NCBI GenBank assembly: GCA_002083655.1
Contig: MSXR01000006.1
Location: 177,483-241,482, forward strand
Direction of reading: 5' to 3'
Length of the DNA: 64,000 nucleotides
From: Proteobacteria bacterium ST_bin14
GTDB lineage: Bacteria; Pseudomonadota; Alphaproteobacteria; Sphingomonadales; Sphingomonadaceae
Position numbers and translations under genes: made by a program. Positions 42,494 to 51,342 of this stretch are shown here, one piece after another; within the stretch, counting starts at the first letter, position 1, and every line of letters begins with the position of its first letter. Under the pieces are notes generated by a model. It was not told the origin of the DNA. It did no database searches and worked only from the letters and a program-made list of their open reading frames with translations.

Positions 42494-43074
42494 GCCATCG
42501 CCTTTGGATGAAGCCCCGCCAGCGTCATGAAATTGGCGAGCATTGCATGGCCATGTTCCGTCGCAATGCTTTCGGGGTGGAACTGCACACCGTGGATAGG
42601 CAGCGAGGCGTGGCGAAAGCCCATGACCGAGCCGTCATCGGCAGTGGCGTTGATGATCAGATCGGCGGGAATATCTTCAACAATCAGCGAGTGATAGCGC
42701 GTGGCGGTGAAGGGTGAGGGCAGCCCGGCAAACAGCCCGGTCCCGTCATGCGAAACAGGCGATGTCTTGCCATGCATCAGCCCGCCGCGCACCACCTGCC
42801 CGCCAAAATGCTGGCCGATCGCCTGATGGCCCAGGCACACACCGAGCAGCGGTTTGCCCGCGCTGGCGCAGGCCGCGACCAGATCGAGCGATATCCCGGC
42901 CTCGGTCGGCGTTTTGGGGCCGGGCGAGATCAAAAACGCATGGGCATTGCTGGCAATTGCTTCTGCGGCGGTCAGCGCATCGTTGCGCACCACGCGCACT
43001 TCGCTGCCCAGCTCCATCAGATAATGGACCAGGTTCCAGGTAAAGCTGTCATAATTGTCGATGACCAGGATCAT
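42490..43074 (-). CDS. trpG: Anthranilate synthase glutamine amidotransferase subunit
   Basis: Releases ammonia from glutamine for TrpE. 194 residues from ATG 43074 (MILVIDNYDSFTWNLV), the standard family start; a frame extending to 43197 is rejected. The class I amidotransferase triad is present: Cys in GVCLGHQAIG, and His and Glu in QFHPESIATEHG. The 138 bases upstream separate it from a divergent gene; no tryptophan-rich leader peptide was noticed there. Confidence 0.95.
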   Translation of the reverse strand: MILVIDNYDSFTWNLVHYLMELGSEVRVVRNDALTAAEAIASNAHAFLISPGPKTPTEAGISLDLVAACASAGKPLLGVCLGHQAIGQHFGGQVVRGGLMHGKTSPVSHDGTGLFAGLPSPFTATRYHSLIVEDIPADLIINATADDGSVMGFRHASLPIHGVQFHPESIATEHGHAMLANFMTLAGLHPKAMA

Positions 43075-43212
43075 GCGGCGCGCTTGTACCCGATGGAATC
43101 GCCAGCGCAACCAACTAGTCCGATTCTCGCAATATTGTAGACATCTAGCCCGACTATAGTAGGCAGGTGGAAATGGCTCGAAACAGATCGGCGCCACGAG
43201 GGAGTGAGTAAT

Positions 43213-43617
43213 ATGCGTCGCCTGATCGCCCTTTGCGTCCTGTTGCTCCCGCCAAGCGTTGCAATCGCGCAGGATGCGCCGATTGCGGGAACGCCGCCTG
43301 CAAAGATTCGCAGCATTACGCTCACGCCAGGCGATAAATGTCCGGAATCGACCAATGGTGAAATCGTGGTCTGCCAGACAATTGACGAGCCTTATCGGAT
43401 CCCCAAGGCACTTCGTCAGTCTGCGCCCGTCGCCGCAAATCGCACATGGGCGAGCCGCGTTGCAGGAATTGACGATGCCGTCGGCGAGGCAAGTGGCCTG
43501 CCCAACAGTTGCTCAAATACGGGCACGGGCGGCTCAACCGGATGCACCCAGCAACTCATCCAGCGCTGGTCCGCAGAGCGTCGCGAAGCCCAGCAGGACC
43601 GCCGCGAACCGCGCTAG
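43213..43617 (+). CDS. Small secreted protein of unknown function
   Basis: 134 residues from ATG 43213 with GGGAG upstream. A signal peptide (MRRLIALCVLLLPPSVAIAQ) is clear. The mature protein has paired cysteines (DKCPESTNGEIVVCQ, and LPNSCSNTGTGGSTGCTQQL), giving probably two disulfides. The NGEIVVCQ-x-x-D-E-PYRIP signature recurs in unassigned secreted proteins of sphingomonads. It lies on the strand opposite to trpG and trpE and separates them. Confidence 0.6.
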   Translation: MRRLIALCVLLLPPSVAIAQDAPIAGTPPAKIRSITLTPGDKCPESTNGEIVVCQTIDEPYRIPKALRQSAPVAANRTWASRVAGIDDAVGEASGLPNSCSNTGTGGSTGCTQQLIQRWSAERREAQQDRREPR

Positions 43618-43640
43618 AACTGCCAGCGTAAAATCTGAAT

Positions 43641-43720
43641 CGTCACCCACGAGCGCAGCGAAGCAATCCAGCGGCGTGCTCGCGGATAGGCTGGATTGCT
43701 TCGCTGCGCTCGCAATGACG
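43641..43720. repeat. Palindromic repeat between the secreted-protein gene and trpE
   Basis: Arms 43641-43671 and 43691-43720 are inverted copies (GAGCGCAGCGAAGCAATCCAG on one side and its complement on the other, almost without mismatch for 30 bases) around a 19-base loop. This is a fifth repeat family in the window. It falls in the convergent gap and could act as a terminator for both sides. Confidence 0.85.
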
Positions 43721-43777
43721 TCAGTTTTGGAGAAATAGAGCGCGACGATCTAAGCGACACATACAAGGCAAGGTGCA

Positions 43778-45298
43778 CTATTGCCCGAAATCGGGCGTAG
43801 CGGCTCTGGCGATTGCCTCACGCGCGGCAGCCAGCAGCGCGCCGGCCTTGGCCTCGCATTCGCGCTGTTCATAGGTTGGGTTGCTATCGGCGACGATCCC
43901 TGCGCCTGCCTGCACATGCATCGTTCCATCCTTCACGATCGCTGTGCGCAGGACGATACAGCTGTCCATTGATCCATCGGGCGAGAAATAGCCGACGCCG
44001 CCCGCATAGGCACCGCGCACTTCGGACTCCAGTTCTGCGATGATCTGGCACGCGCGCACTTTTGGCGCGCCGGATACGGTCCCAGCCGGGAAACCGGCGA
44101 ACAGGGCGTCGATCGCGTCGTGCTTTGCATCCAGTCGACCGACGACGTTGGAGACGATGTGCATCACATGGCTGTAAAATTCGACGGTATAACTGTCGGT
44201 TACGCGAACGCTTCCAGCTTGAGCCACGCGCCCGGTGTCGTTGCGGCCCAAGTCGAGCAGCATCAAATGTTCGGCGCGTTCCTTGGGGTCGGCGAGCAGG
44301 CTGGCGCGGTTGGCCTCATCCTCAGCGGCGGTTTTGCCGCGCGGGCGGGTGCCAGCAATGGGGCGGATTGTGATTTCTCCATCGCGCACGCGGACCAGGA
44401 TTTCGGGGCTTGACCCCGTCAGCGAGAACCCGGGTAAATCAAGGTGATACAGGAAAGGCGAAGGGTTGATTCGCCGAAGTGACCGGTACAGCTCAAACGC
44501 GGGCAAGGCGAATGGCAGGGTGAAGCGCTGGGCGAGCACGACCTGAAAGATATCGCCTGCAACAATATAGTCCTTCGCCGCTGCGACCATTTCGGCATAA
44601 CGACCCGGCGGTAAAACCGGGGTGAGCGAAACATCGTTTGGCACCGCGCGAACAGCCGGAGGAAGCGGCGCGCTGGCGAGCCGCGATGCGGTGGCATCAA
44701 TCCGGTCGACTGCCTGGGCAATCAACATGTCAGCGGGTCGATTCGCATCGGGCCACACCGGGGCGACCAAAAACAATGCATCGGCCAGCCGGTCAAAGAT
44801 CAGGATCATGGTCGGCCTGACGAACATCATATCGGGCAGGCCAAGCGCGTCTTCATCGGGGCGATCGAGTTTTTCAACCAGGCCCACGGTTTCATACCCG
44901 AAATACCCGACCAGGCAGGCCAGCGCGCGGGGCAGTTCAGGCGGCACGTCCATCAGGCACTGGCTTACCAATGTGCGCAGCGCCGCCAGTGTTGGCTGAT
45001 CGCAGGCCGAAAAGGCTGTCCGGTCAGTTTGCCAATGCGGGTTGATCGCCGCTTCATTGCCATGCGCGCGGAACACCAGATCAGGGGCAAGCCCGATCAG
45101 GCTGTGCCGTCCCCGGATGGCGCCGCCCTCCACCGATTCGAGCAGGAAATCCCCGCGCCCGGGCTCAATCAGCTTCAGCGCGGCGGCAACCGGTGTCTCG
45201 GTGTCCGCCACTTGGCTCCGCCACAGCAAAGCGGGCTTGCCCGCCGTTAGCGCGGCCTGCGCCTGCTCGATTCCCTGAACGCTCGCGCCTAACTCCAT
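43778..45298 (-). CDS. trpE: Anthranilate synthase component I
   Basis: Makes anthranilate from chorismate with ammonia from TrpG. 506 residues. The N-terminal region carries the LLESVEGG element tied to tryptophan feedback. The chorismate-binding domain has DIFQVVLAQRF, SPEILVRV, IAGTRPRG, MLLDLGRND and FPAGTVSGAPKVRA. It starts 9 bases after the ppiD stop, so the two are probably one transcript. It is split from trpGDC by a reverse-strand gene. Confidence 0.95.
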   Translation of the reverse strand: MELGASVQGIEQAQAALTAGKPALLWRSQVADTETPVAAALKLIEPGRGDFLLESVEGGAIRGRHSLIGLAPDLVFRAHGNEAAINPHWQTDRTAFSACDQPTLAALRTLVSQCLMDVPPELPRALACLVGYFGYETVGLVEKLDRPDEDALGLPDMMFVRPTMILIFDRLADALFLVAPVWPDANRPADMLIAQAVDRIDATASRLASAPLPPAVRAVPNDVSLTPVLPPGRYAEMVAAAKDYIVAGDIFQVVLAQRFTLPFALPAFELYRSLRRINPSPFLYHLDLPGFSLTGSSPEILVRVRDGEITIRPIAGTRPRGKTAAEDEANRASLLADPKERAEHLMLLDLGRNDTGRVAQAGSVRVTDSYTVEFYSHVMHIVSNVVGRLDAKHDAIDALFAGFPAGTVSGAPKVRACQIIAELESEVRGAYAGGVGYFSPDGSMDSCIVLRTAIVKDGTMHVQAGAGIVADSNPTYEQRECEAKAGALLAAAREAIARAATPDFGQ

Positions 45299-45306
45299 CG
45301 ACCGGC

Positions 45307-47244
45307 TCAGCGCTCGCCCAACAGATCCTTGCGGGCCTGGGCAATCAGCGCGTCATTCTTTTTGACGCCAACTTCGTTGCGTGCAGCCTCAACAAACTGA
45401 CTGACGAGTTCACGGCCCACGACCTTGCTGAGATCGCCGCGCATTGCCTGGAGCAACTGTGGATTATTCACCGCGCCTGCGCGCTCGATCTCGTCAAGAT
45501 AGATCACATAATAACCGGTTTTGTTCGGCGCTTCGAGCAGTTTGGCGGTTTTGTTGGCCATGCTGAACATCAACACCAGCGGTGCCGGCGCTCCCTTGGG
45601 ATCGCTGGATAGCTGCGCGCGTGAGGATGCGATGGGCCGGGCAGCGGGCAGCTTGACCGGCGATTGCGACAGCGCCTGCGCCAGCGGCACGCCTTTGTTC
45701 GCCTTGGCCACAATGTCGACCGCGATTGCGCGTGCCTGTTTCAACGCACGGGCAATCGCGAAATCCCGCACCACCAGGTTTGAGATTTTTGCCAGCGGCG
45801 GCGGCGCACTGGGCACGATTCGGTCGAGGGAGACGATGGCAAAGCTGCCATCCTGCCCAACCGGCGCCAGTTGCGGATCATCGCCAGGCTCAGCGATAAA
45901 CCCGGCGGCGACCACCTGAGCGAGCCGTGGATCGGGGGTGACGGTGCTGTTTTCGGGATCACGCCCATCGGCCACGACCGGCACAGTCGATAGCGCCTGC
46001 AATTTGTTATCGCTGACGATTTCGGCAAAAGTCGCGTTGTCGGCGATGGCATCGTCAATCTTGTCGCGCAGCCCGGTTAGCGCAGCGGCAAGCTTTTGAG
46101 CGGCAACTTCACGCGTTAAATCGGCCCGTGCCTGGTCGAGTGATTTGGCGGGGACTTTCTGCACAGTTTCCACGCGGACGATTGCCCAGCCCAGCGGCGC
46201 TTTAATGGGCCCAACAATGCTGCCGCGTTCGGCGGCAAAAACCATATTGGCGATCTCGGCGGATGTCTGGGTCGCATAGGCTTTCTTATCAACGCTTGTC
46301 AGGGTCGCTGCTTCCAGCCCTGCTGTGCGCGCTGCAGCATCAATCGCGGTGCCGCCCTTGATCTTGGCAACAAGCGCATCCGCACCAGCCCGGTCGCCAA
46401 TAACGATTTGCGATAGCGAGCGCGTTTCGCTGGCGGCAAACCGCGCCGCTTGTTCTTTATAGGCGCTGCTAATGTCCGCTTCGGTCGGCGTGGCCGCAGC
46501 CTTGACCTGATCCGGCGTCACCAATGCATAGCGGATCACACGCCGCTGCGGGATGGTGTAGCGTGCTGCATTGCGCTTGTAATAGGTGGCGACTTCCGCC
46601 TCGGTTGGCCGCTCGCCAACACCCACGGCGTTGGTGGGCACAAATCCAATCACCCCTGCACGCTTTTCCAGCAACAGGGCGGCATAGGGCGCGGCAAGAT
46701 TGAACGGCACCTGGCCTGCGCCTTCGGTTGGGCTGGTGAGTTGCTGGCCCAGCGTGCCGCGCGCGATATCATCACGAATCTGCGCGTCGGTAATCCGGCG
46801 CTGGCTCAGCAGCAGCTCATATTTCGATTGGCTGAACTTGCCGTCCAGCCCCTGAAGATCAGGCACGCTAGCGATTTGGCCATCCACAGCGCGCTTGCTG
46901 ACCACCATGTTGACCTTGCTGCCGAACTGGGCGAGCGCAGTGCCGCTGATCAGCCGTTCCAGCGTGGCTTCAAAACCGCCGCCGTTGATAAATTGAGCCA
47001 TGTCGAGTGTCGGTTGGCGCTGGCGGAAATTCTGCATGTCGTCCTGCACGCGCCGCTTCAGTTCCTCCACGCTCACATCCGCCTTGCCAACGCGCGCAAC
47101 CGAACTGCCAGTGGTGGCCGGGCTGCCGTTGCTCAATCCGGTAATGTCGCTTGCCGCAAACGCGAGCGCGATAACCGCCAGGAAGGCAAAGGTGACGATG
47201 ATCCCCAACCGTGAATTGATGAACCGGCGAAAAAAGCTAAGCAT
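45307..47244 (-). CDS. ppiD: Peptidylprolyl isomerase PpiD (SurA N-terminal type)
   Basis: Periplasmic chaperone anchored in the inner membrane near the Sec translocon. 645 residues. One N-terminal helix (about 13-31, LGIIVTFAFLAVIALAFAAS) is followed by a SurA-N-like helical domain, a parvulin-type PPIC region at about 265-370 (LSQIVIGDRAGADALV ... GPIKAPLGWAIVRVE) and a second related C-terminal half. The parvulin active-site residues look poorly conserved, as in many PpiD proteins, so it may act mainly as a chaperone. Divergent from tpiA. Confidence 0.88.
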   Translation of the reverse strand: MLSFFRRFINSRLGIIVTFAFLAVIALAFAASDITGLSNGSPATTGSSVARVGKADVSVEELKRRVQDDMQNFRQRQPTLDMAQFINGGGFEATLERLISGTALAQFGSKVNMVVSKRAVDGQIASVPDLQGLDGKFSQSKYELLLSQRRITDAQIRDDIARGTLGQQLTSPTEGAGQVPFNLAAPYAALLLEKRAGVIGFVPTNAVGVGERPTEAEVATYYKRNAARYTIPQRRVIRYALVTPDQVKAAATPTEADISSAYKEQAARFAASETRSLSQIVIGDRAGADALVAKIKGGTAIDAAARTAGLEAATLTSVDKKAYATQTSAEIANMVFAAERGSIVGPIKAPLGWAIVRVETVQKVPAKSLDQARADLTREVAAQKLAAALTGLRDKIDDAIADNATFAEIVSDNKLQALSTVPVVADGRDPENSTVTPDPRLAQVVAAGFIAEPGDDPQLAPVGQDGSFAIVSLDRIVPSAPPPLAKISNLVVRDFAIARALKQARAIAVDIVAKANKGVPLAQALSQSPVKLPAARPIASSRAQLSSDPKGAPAPLVLMFSMANKTAKLLEAPNKTGYYVIYLDEIERAGAVNNPQLLQAMRGDLSKVVGRELVSQFVEAARNEVGVKKNDALIAQARKDLLGER

Positions 47245-47406
47245 GCGCGGGGGAAACCGATCCTGGTTCGTGGTGAAGTGGCATCGCTTTACGCAGCGTT
47301 GCGGGCAGCATCAAGCTTGTGCGTTGCGACATTCGCGTTATCGCATCGGCAAAACAGAAATACCGTTGCCGGTTTGGACAAAGGGTCGGCGGCAAAAAGG
47401 GGCGAT

Positions 47407-48150
47407 ATGCGCAAACTGGTTGTCGGTAACTGGAAAATGAATGGCAGCATGGCATCAATGGCCGAAGTCGCGGCGATCAGCCGGGCTGCTGCTGGTTATC
47501 CCGGCGTTGATGTCGGGCTCGCATTGCCTGCTACGCTTATCGCTGCCGGGACGGAACATGGCGCATCGCTGATGATTGGGGCGCAGGACGTGCATGCGCA
47601 GGCATCGGGCGCGTTCACGGGATCGCTGTCGGCCGATATGGTGCGCGAGGCGGGGGCGGTGCTGACGATTGTCGGCCATAGCGAACGCCGCCAGATGCAG
47701 GGTGAAACCAATGCCGATGTGTGTGCCAAGGCGGTTGCCGGCATGGCCGCCGGACTGCACGTCATCCTGTGCGTTGGCGAAACGCTGGCGGTGCGTGATG
47801 CTGGCCATGCCGAGGCTGTGGTGGCGGAGCAACTGGCACAGTCGCTGCCCCCTGGTGTGTCGCCCGCCAACCTCGCCATCGCCTATGAGCCGATTTGGGC
47901 AATCGGCACTGGCAAGGTGGCAAGTGTTGCAGAGGTTGCAGCGATGCATGCCGCCATTCGTGCAAAGCTTCAGGCACTGGCCGGGGCGCAGGCGGGCGAT
48001 TTCCGGCTGTTATACGGCGGCTCAGTCACCGCCGCCAATGCCGCTTGCTTGCTTGCGACGGCCAATGTCGACGGCGCTTTGGTGGGTGGCGCAAGCCTGA
48101 CGGCGGCGGGGTTTATCCCCATCATCGCCGCCGGGGCTGGACCCGCTTAA
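47407..48150 (+). CDS. tpiA: Triosephosphate isomerase
   Basis: Interconverts dihydroxyacetone phosphate and glyceraldehyde 3-phosphate. 247 residues from ATG 47407 with AAGGGG upstream; a longer frame to 47278 lacks family support. Catalytic residues are K10 (GNWKMNG), H91 (VGHSERR) and E161 (AYEPIWAIGTGK); the phosphate loop YGGSV and GALVGGASL are also present. The stop overlaps the end of a convergent 48-residue gene by a few bases. The secG gene that often follows in alphaproteobacteria is absent. Confidence 0.96.
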   Translation: MRKLVVGNWKMNGSMASMAEVAAISRAAAGYPGVDVGLALPATLIAAGTEHGASLMIGAQDVHAQASGAFTGSLSADMVREAGAVLTIVGHSERRQMQGETNADVCAKAVAGMAAGLHVILCVGETLAVRDAGHAEAVVAEQLAQSLPPGVSPANLAIAYEPIWAIGTGKVASVAEVAAMHAAIRAKLQALAGAQAGDFRLLYGGSVTAANAACLLATANVDGALVGGASLTAAGFIPIIAAGAGPA

Positions 48151-48293
48151 AGCGCACGCCGCCCGGTGATCAGGCGAAACGCGATCACCACCACAGCCAC
48201 GACGAGCAACAGGTGGATCAAGCCGCCGGCAACATGGAAACCAAGGCCAAGCGCCCACAGGATGATCAGGATCAGTACCAGGGTCCACATCAT
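48147..48293 (-). CDS. DUF5670 (lmo0937-type) small membrane protein
   Basis: 48 residues, MMWTLVLILIILWALGLGF followed by HVAGGLIHLLLVVAVVVIAF and a basic end RLITGRRAL. Two hydrophobic helices with the G-x-I-H-x-L-L-V-x-A-x-V-V motif identify the lmo0937/DUF5670 family, often linked to stress in other bacteria. AAGGA lies about 8 bases before the first of two ATGs. The stop overlaps the end of tpiA. Confidence 0.75.
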   Translation of the reverse strand: MMWTLVLILIILWALGLGFHVAGGLIHLLLVVAVVVIAFRLITGRRAL

Positions 48294-48398
48294 GTCATTA
48301 TTCCTTCAGGCTGCCTGGCGGTGTCGCCGGGCTCAGGGCATGAAGGACTAACCCGCAATCGACCCAAGCGTTCCGCGTCCGGGCCCGATGGCAACGGG

Positions 48399-49784
48399 TT
48401 ACGCCGAATAGCGCGCCTTCAGCATTGCCCAGCTTGCCCGCAACCCCAGCGCTTCGCCGCCCTTTGGTCGGCCCGGCTTGGCCACCGGCCGCCACGCAAA
48501 AGTGTCCAGGTGAACCCATGGGATGCCCGCAGGCACGAACCGGCGCAGGAACAGCGCCGCGGTGATTGATCCGGCAAAACCGCCATCGGGCGCATTGACC
48601 ATGTCGGCAATGTCGGATTTCAGCATATCATCATACCCGTCCCAGAGCGGCAATCGCCATAGCGGATCAATCACCTCGCGCCCGGCGGCCAGCATTGCAT
48701 CGCCCAGCGCATCGTCATTGGCAAAGGTGGCGGGCAGGTCAGGGCCAAGCGCCACGCGCGCCGCGCCGGTCAACGTTGCAAAATCAATGATCAGATCGGG
48801 CTTATGCTCGCCCGCCAGCGTCAGCGCATCGCCCAGGATCAGCCGACCCTCGGCATCGGTATTGGTATTTTCCACCGTCAACCCGGCGCGGGTGGGCAGG
48901 ATATCACCGGGGCGAAAGGCATTGCCCGCAATCGCATTTTCCACCGCCGGGATCAGCAGATGCAGCCGCACCTTTAGCCGGCTCGCCATGATCAACCCGG
49001 CCAGCGCCAGCGCATGCGCGGCCCCACCCATATCCTTTTTCATCAGCCGCATGCCGGATGATGGCTTGATATCCAGCCCGCCCGAATCAAAACACACGCC
49101 CTTGCCGATAACCGCGAGCCGGGGGTGCGCGGGGTCGCCCCATTCGAGCTCAATAAGGCGCGGCGCACGGTCGCGGCTGGCGGCCTGGCCAACGATGTGG
49201 ATCATCGGAAATCCCTGTGCCAGCGCATCGCCGCGCGTCACGGTAATTGTCGCCCCATATTGCGCTGCCAGTGCTTCCGCTTCAGCCTCCAACTCCGCTG
49301 GCCCCAGATCGGACGCGCCGGTGTTCACCAGATCGCGCACCTTGGCGGTGGCAATGGCCAGCCGCACGGTTTCGTCAATTCGCGCAGGGTCGCTGGTTAA
49401 CAGCACCCGTGCCAACGCTGGTTCTGGTTTGCGATACCGATCAAAATGGTGCTGAGCGAGCATCCAGCCAAGCCCCGCAGCGCCGACCGGCCCATCCTTC
49501 AGCCGGTATGTCCCCTCTGGCAGAACATCACCTTGTGACGCGATGCGCCACGGCGAGTTTTCGGCTTCATTACAGATCAGCAGCGCGTGCCAATCATCCG
49601 CCCCGTCGCCCGGCAGCAGCGCGCGATTGCCTGGCTTGCCGGTGATTTTGTGCGCCGCCACCATGTTGCGGATGCGGGGCGGCTGTTTTGTAAGCCAGTC
49701 GGTAAATGCATCAGGATGCACGACTTCAATCAGGCGCGCGGGCTGGCCCCGATCGGGCTGGAGCAGGCTCGAAAAATCGGTCAT
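48399..49784 (-). CDS. Leucyl aminopeptidase family protein (M17)
   Basis: Dimetal exopeptidase releasing N-terminal residues from peptides. 461 residues. The M17 signature NTDAEGRLILGDAL is exact. Metal and active-site residues are in IGKGVCFDSGGLDIKPS, MKKDMGGAAHALAL and the catalytic Arg of EGRL. This looks like the shorter PepA/PepB-like branch of alphaproteobacteria. The upstream serine-hydrolase gene overlaps its start by 4 bases, so the two are co-expressed. Confidence 0.92.
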   Translation of the reverse strand: MTDFSSLLQPDRGQPARLIEVVHPDAFTDWLTKQPPRIRNMVAAHKITGKPGNRALLPGDGADDWHALLICNEAENSPWRIASQGDVLPEGTYRLKDGPVGAAGLGWMLAQHHFDRYRKPEPALARVLLTSDPARIDETVRLAIATAKVRDLVNTGASDLGPAELEAEAEALAAQYGATITVTRGDALAQGFPMIHIVGQAASRDRAPRLIELEWGDPAHPRLAVIGKGVCFDSGGLDIKPSSGMRLMKKDMGGAAHALALAGLIMASRLKVRLHLLIPAVENAIAGNAFRPGDILPTRAGLTVENTNTDAEGRLILGDALTLAGEHKPDLIIDFATLTGAARVALGPDLPATFANDDALGDAMLAAGREVIDPLWRLPLWDGYDDMLKSDIADMVNAPDGGFAGSITAALFLRRFVPAGIPWVHLDTFAWRPVAKPGRPKGGEALGLRASWAMLKARYSA

Positions 49785-51196
49785 TGCGTTGGCATCACCA
49801 GAAATTGCTCGAACCGGCCCGTATCGCCCGGCTCGCTATAGGTTATGATGTTCAGCGTTTGGCCTTCATACACAACCTTGTAGTTGCGATTGATGAAGCC
49901 GCCCCGCGCGCGGGGTTTTCGAACGGCCTCAAACGATTTTGGCTCGCCCAGCGCGCTCAACGATGCACGGTAATCGCCCAGCGCGACATCGGTGAAATAG
50001 TAATTGGCGTTTTCGGTCATCAGGGTGCGATCAAGCGTGCCGGTGCGCAGCATATCAAATAATTTGTGCGCCGCTGCCGTCTTGGCTGCTTCAACCGCGT
50101 CGGCGGCTGGCTTTGGCGGCGGCGGCAGGATCATATCGGTGATCTGGCCCGCGATGCTGGTAAAGGCGTTGCTGAAATCGCTGTTCACCAGCACGATCAC
50201 CGCAACCTTCTCATCCGGAAACACGATGTTTTCAGACAGGAACCCCACCGCCTCGCCGCTATGTTCGACGAAACGGTGGCCATTTGCCACGCCCACCGAA
50301 ACGCCCAGGCCGTAATTGGTCGCGGTGCCATCAGCCAACAGGGTAGGGTTTTCCTGCGCCGCCCAATCATCGGCGGGCAGAAGCGTGCGGTTCATCCGCG
50401 CGATATCCCATTTGGCGAGATCGGTTGCTGACATGGAAAGCTCCCCTGCCGCAAACAGCCAGCCTGCGGCTGCGGGCTTTTCCACGCGCACCGGACCCAG
50501 CGCAAACCGTTGATAGCCTTGCGGATAGTTGGGCCCAATCGCATCATCCTGGCTGATTGCCTTCATGCCCAGCGGCTTGAACACATGTTTTTGGAGGAAC
50601 GAAAGCAGCGGCATTCCTGCCACTTTTTCCACGATCATACCCGCCACGACATAGCCGGTGTTTGAATATTGCCACTGGGTGCCGGGCACGTAATCGAGCG
50701 GCTTTTTGGCCCAGCGATCGACGATGCCCTGCGGCGTGGTGGGCTTGGCCATCGCGGCAAAGCTGTAATCCTGCGGCCAATAATCCTGCAGGCCCGATGT
50801 GTGGTTCAGCAATTGGCGCAGCGTGATCTTGTCGCCATCGCTGATGCCGGGAATATATTGCGAAACCTTGTCGTCCAGGCTCAGCTTGCCTTGATCCTCC
50901 AGCAGCAACAGCGCAGCGCCAGTAAATTGTTTTGAAACGGATGCGATTTGATAGGGCGCATCGACACGCGGTGTGTGGATGACCTCTGATTGCTTGCCAT
51001 AAGCCTTGGCGAACACAATCTCGCCGCCCCGCACAATTGCGATGGAGGCCGAAGGGACGCCGGTGCGCGACAGGCTCTGCGCAACGATGGCGTCGATCTT
51101 GGCGGATTCTGCTGGTGTGATCACTTGTGCGGCCAGCGCACCGGGCATGGCGATTGCCATCATTGACGCGATGGGAAGGGCAAAACGAAGGCGCAT
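49781..51196 (-). CDS. Serine hydrolase of the beta-lactamase/AmpC-like (S12) family
   Basis: 471 residues with a signal peptide (FALPIASMMAIAMPGALAAQ). S-x-x-K is S86-V-S-K89 (QIASVSKQFTGA), the Tyr motif is YSNTGYVV, and H-S-G occurs in FVEHSGEAVGF. The family covers esterases, D-aminopeptidases and penicillin-binding relatives, so the substrate is open. The last ~130 residues, after DMILPPPPKP, form an extra C-terminal domain of the DUF3471-like type. It is coupled to the M17 peptidase downstream, which suggests periplasmic peptide processing. Confidence 0.85.
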   Translation of the reverse strand: MRLRFALPIASMMAIAMPGALAAQVITPAESAKIDAIVAQSLSRTGVPSASIAIVRGGEIVFAKAYGKQSEVIHTPRVDAPYQIASVSKQFTGAALLLLEDQGKLSLDDKVSQYIPGISDGDKITLRQLLNHTSGLQDYWPQDYSFAAMAKPTTPQGIVDRWAKKPLDYVPGTQWQYSNTGYVVAGMIVEKVAGMPLLSFLQKHVFKPLGMKAISQDDAIGPNYPQGYQRFALGPVRVEKPAAAGWLFAAGELSMSATDLAKWDIARMNRTLLPADDWAAQENPTLLADGTATNYGLGVSVGVANGHRFVEHSGEAVGFLSENIVFPDEKVAVIVLVNSDFSNAFTSIAGQITDMILPPPPKPAADAVEAAKTAAAHKLFDMLRTGTLDRTLMTENANYYFTDVALGDYRASLSALGEPKSFEAVRKPRARGGFINRNYKVVYEGQTLNIITYSEPGDTGRFEQFLVMPTQ

Positions 51197-51342
51197 GGAA
51201 TGAAGCTTTCGTGACGGTGTGAGGCGGCGACCTTACAGATCATGTCGCGCGACGCCAGAGGGTGCGCTTGCCCAATTGGCATTGGCCGCTACGTTGGCCG
51301 CGGCGATCCCGAACACCGGGTGCGCGATATGGGGAACCACCG

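Noticed and set aside
42753..43197. N-terminal extension of trpG
   Set aside because: The family start MILVIDNYDSF lies at 43074; residues before it (AYYSRARCLQY and others) match nothing.
47245..47406. Extension of tpiA to 47278
   Set aside because: MRKLVVGNWKMNG at 47407 is the normal start and has AAGGGG in front; the extra residues are not family-like.
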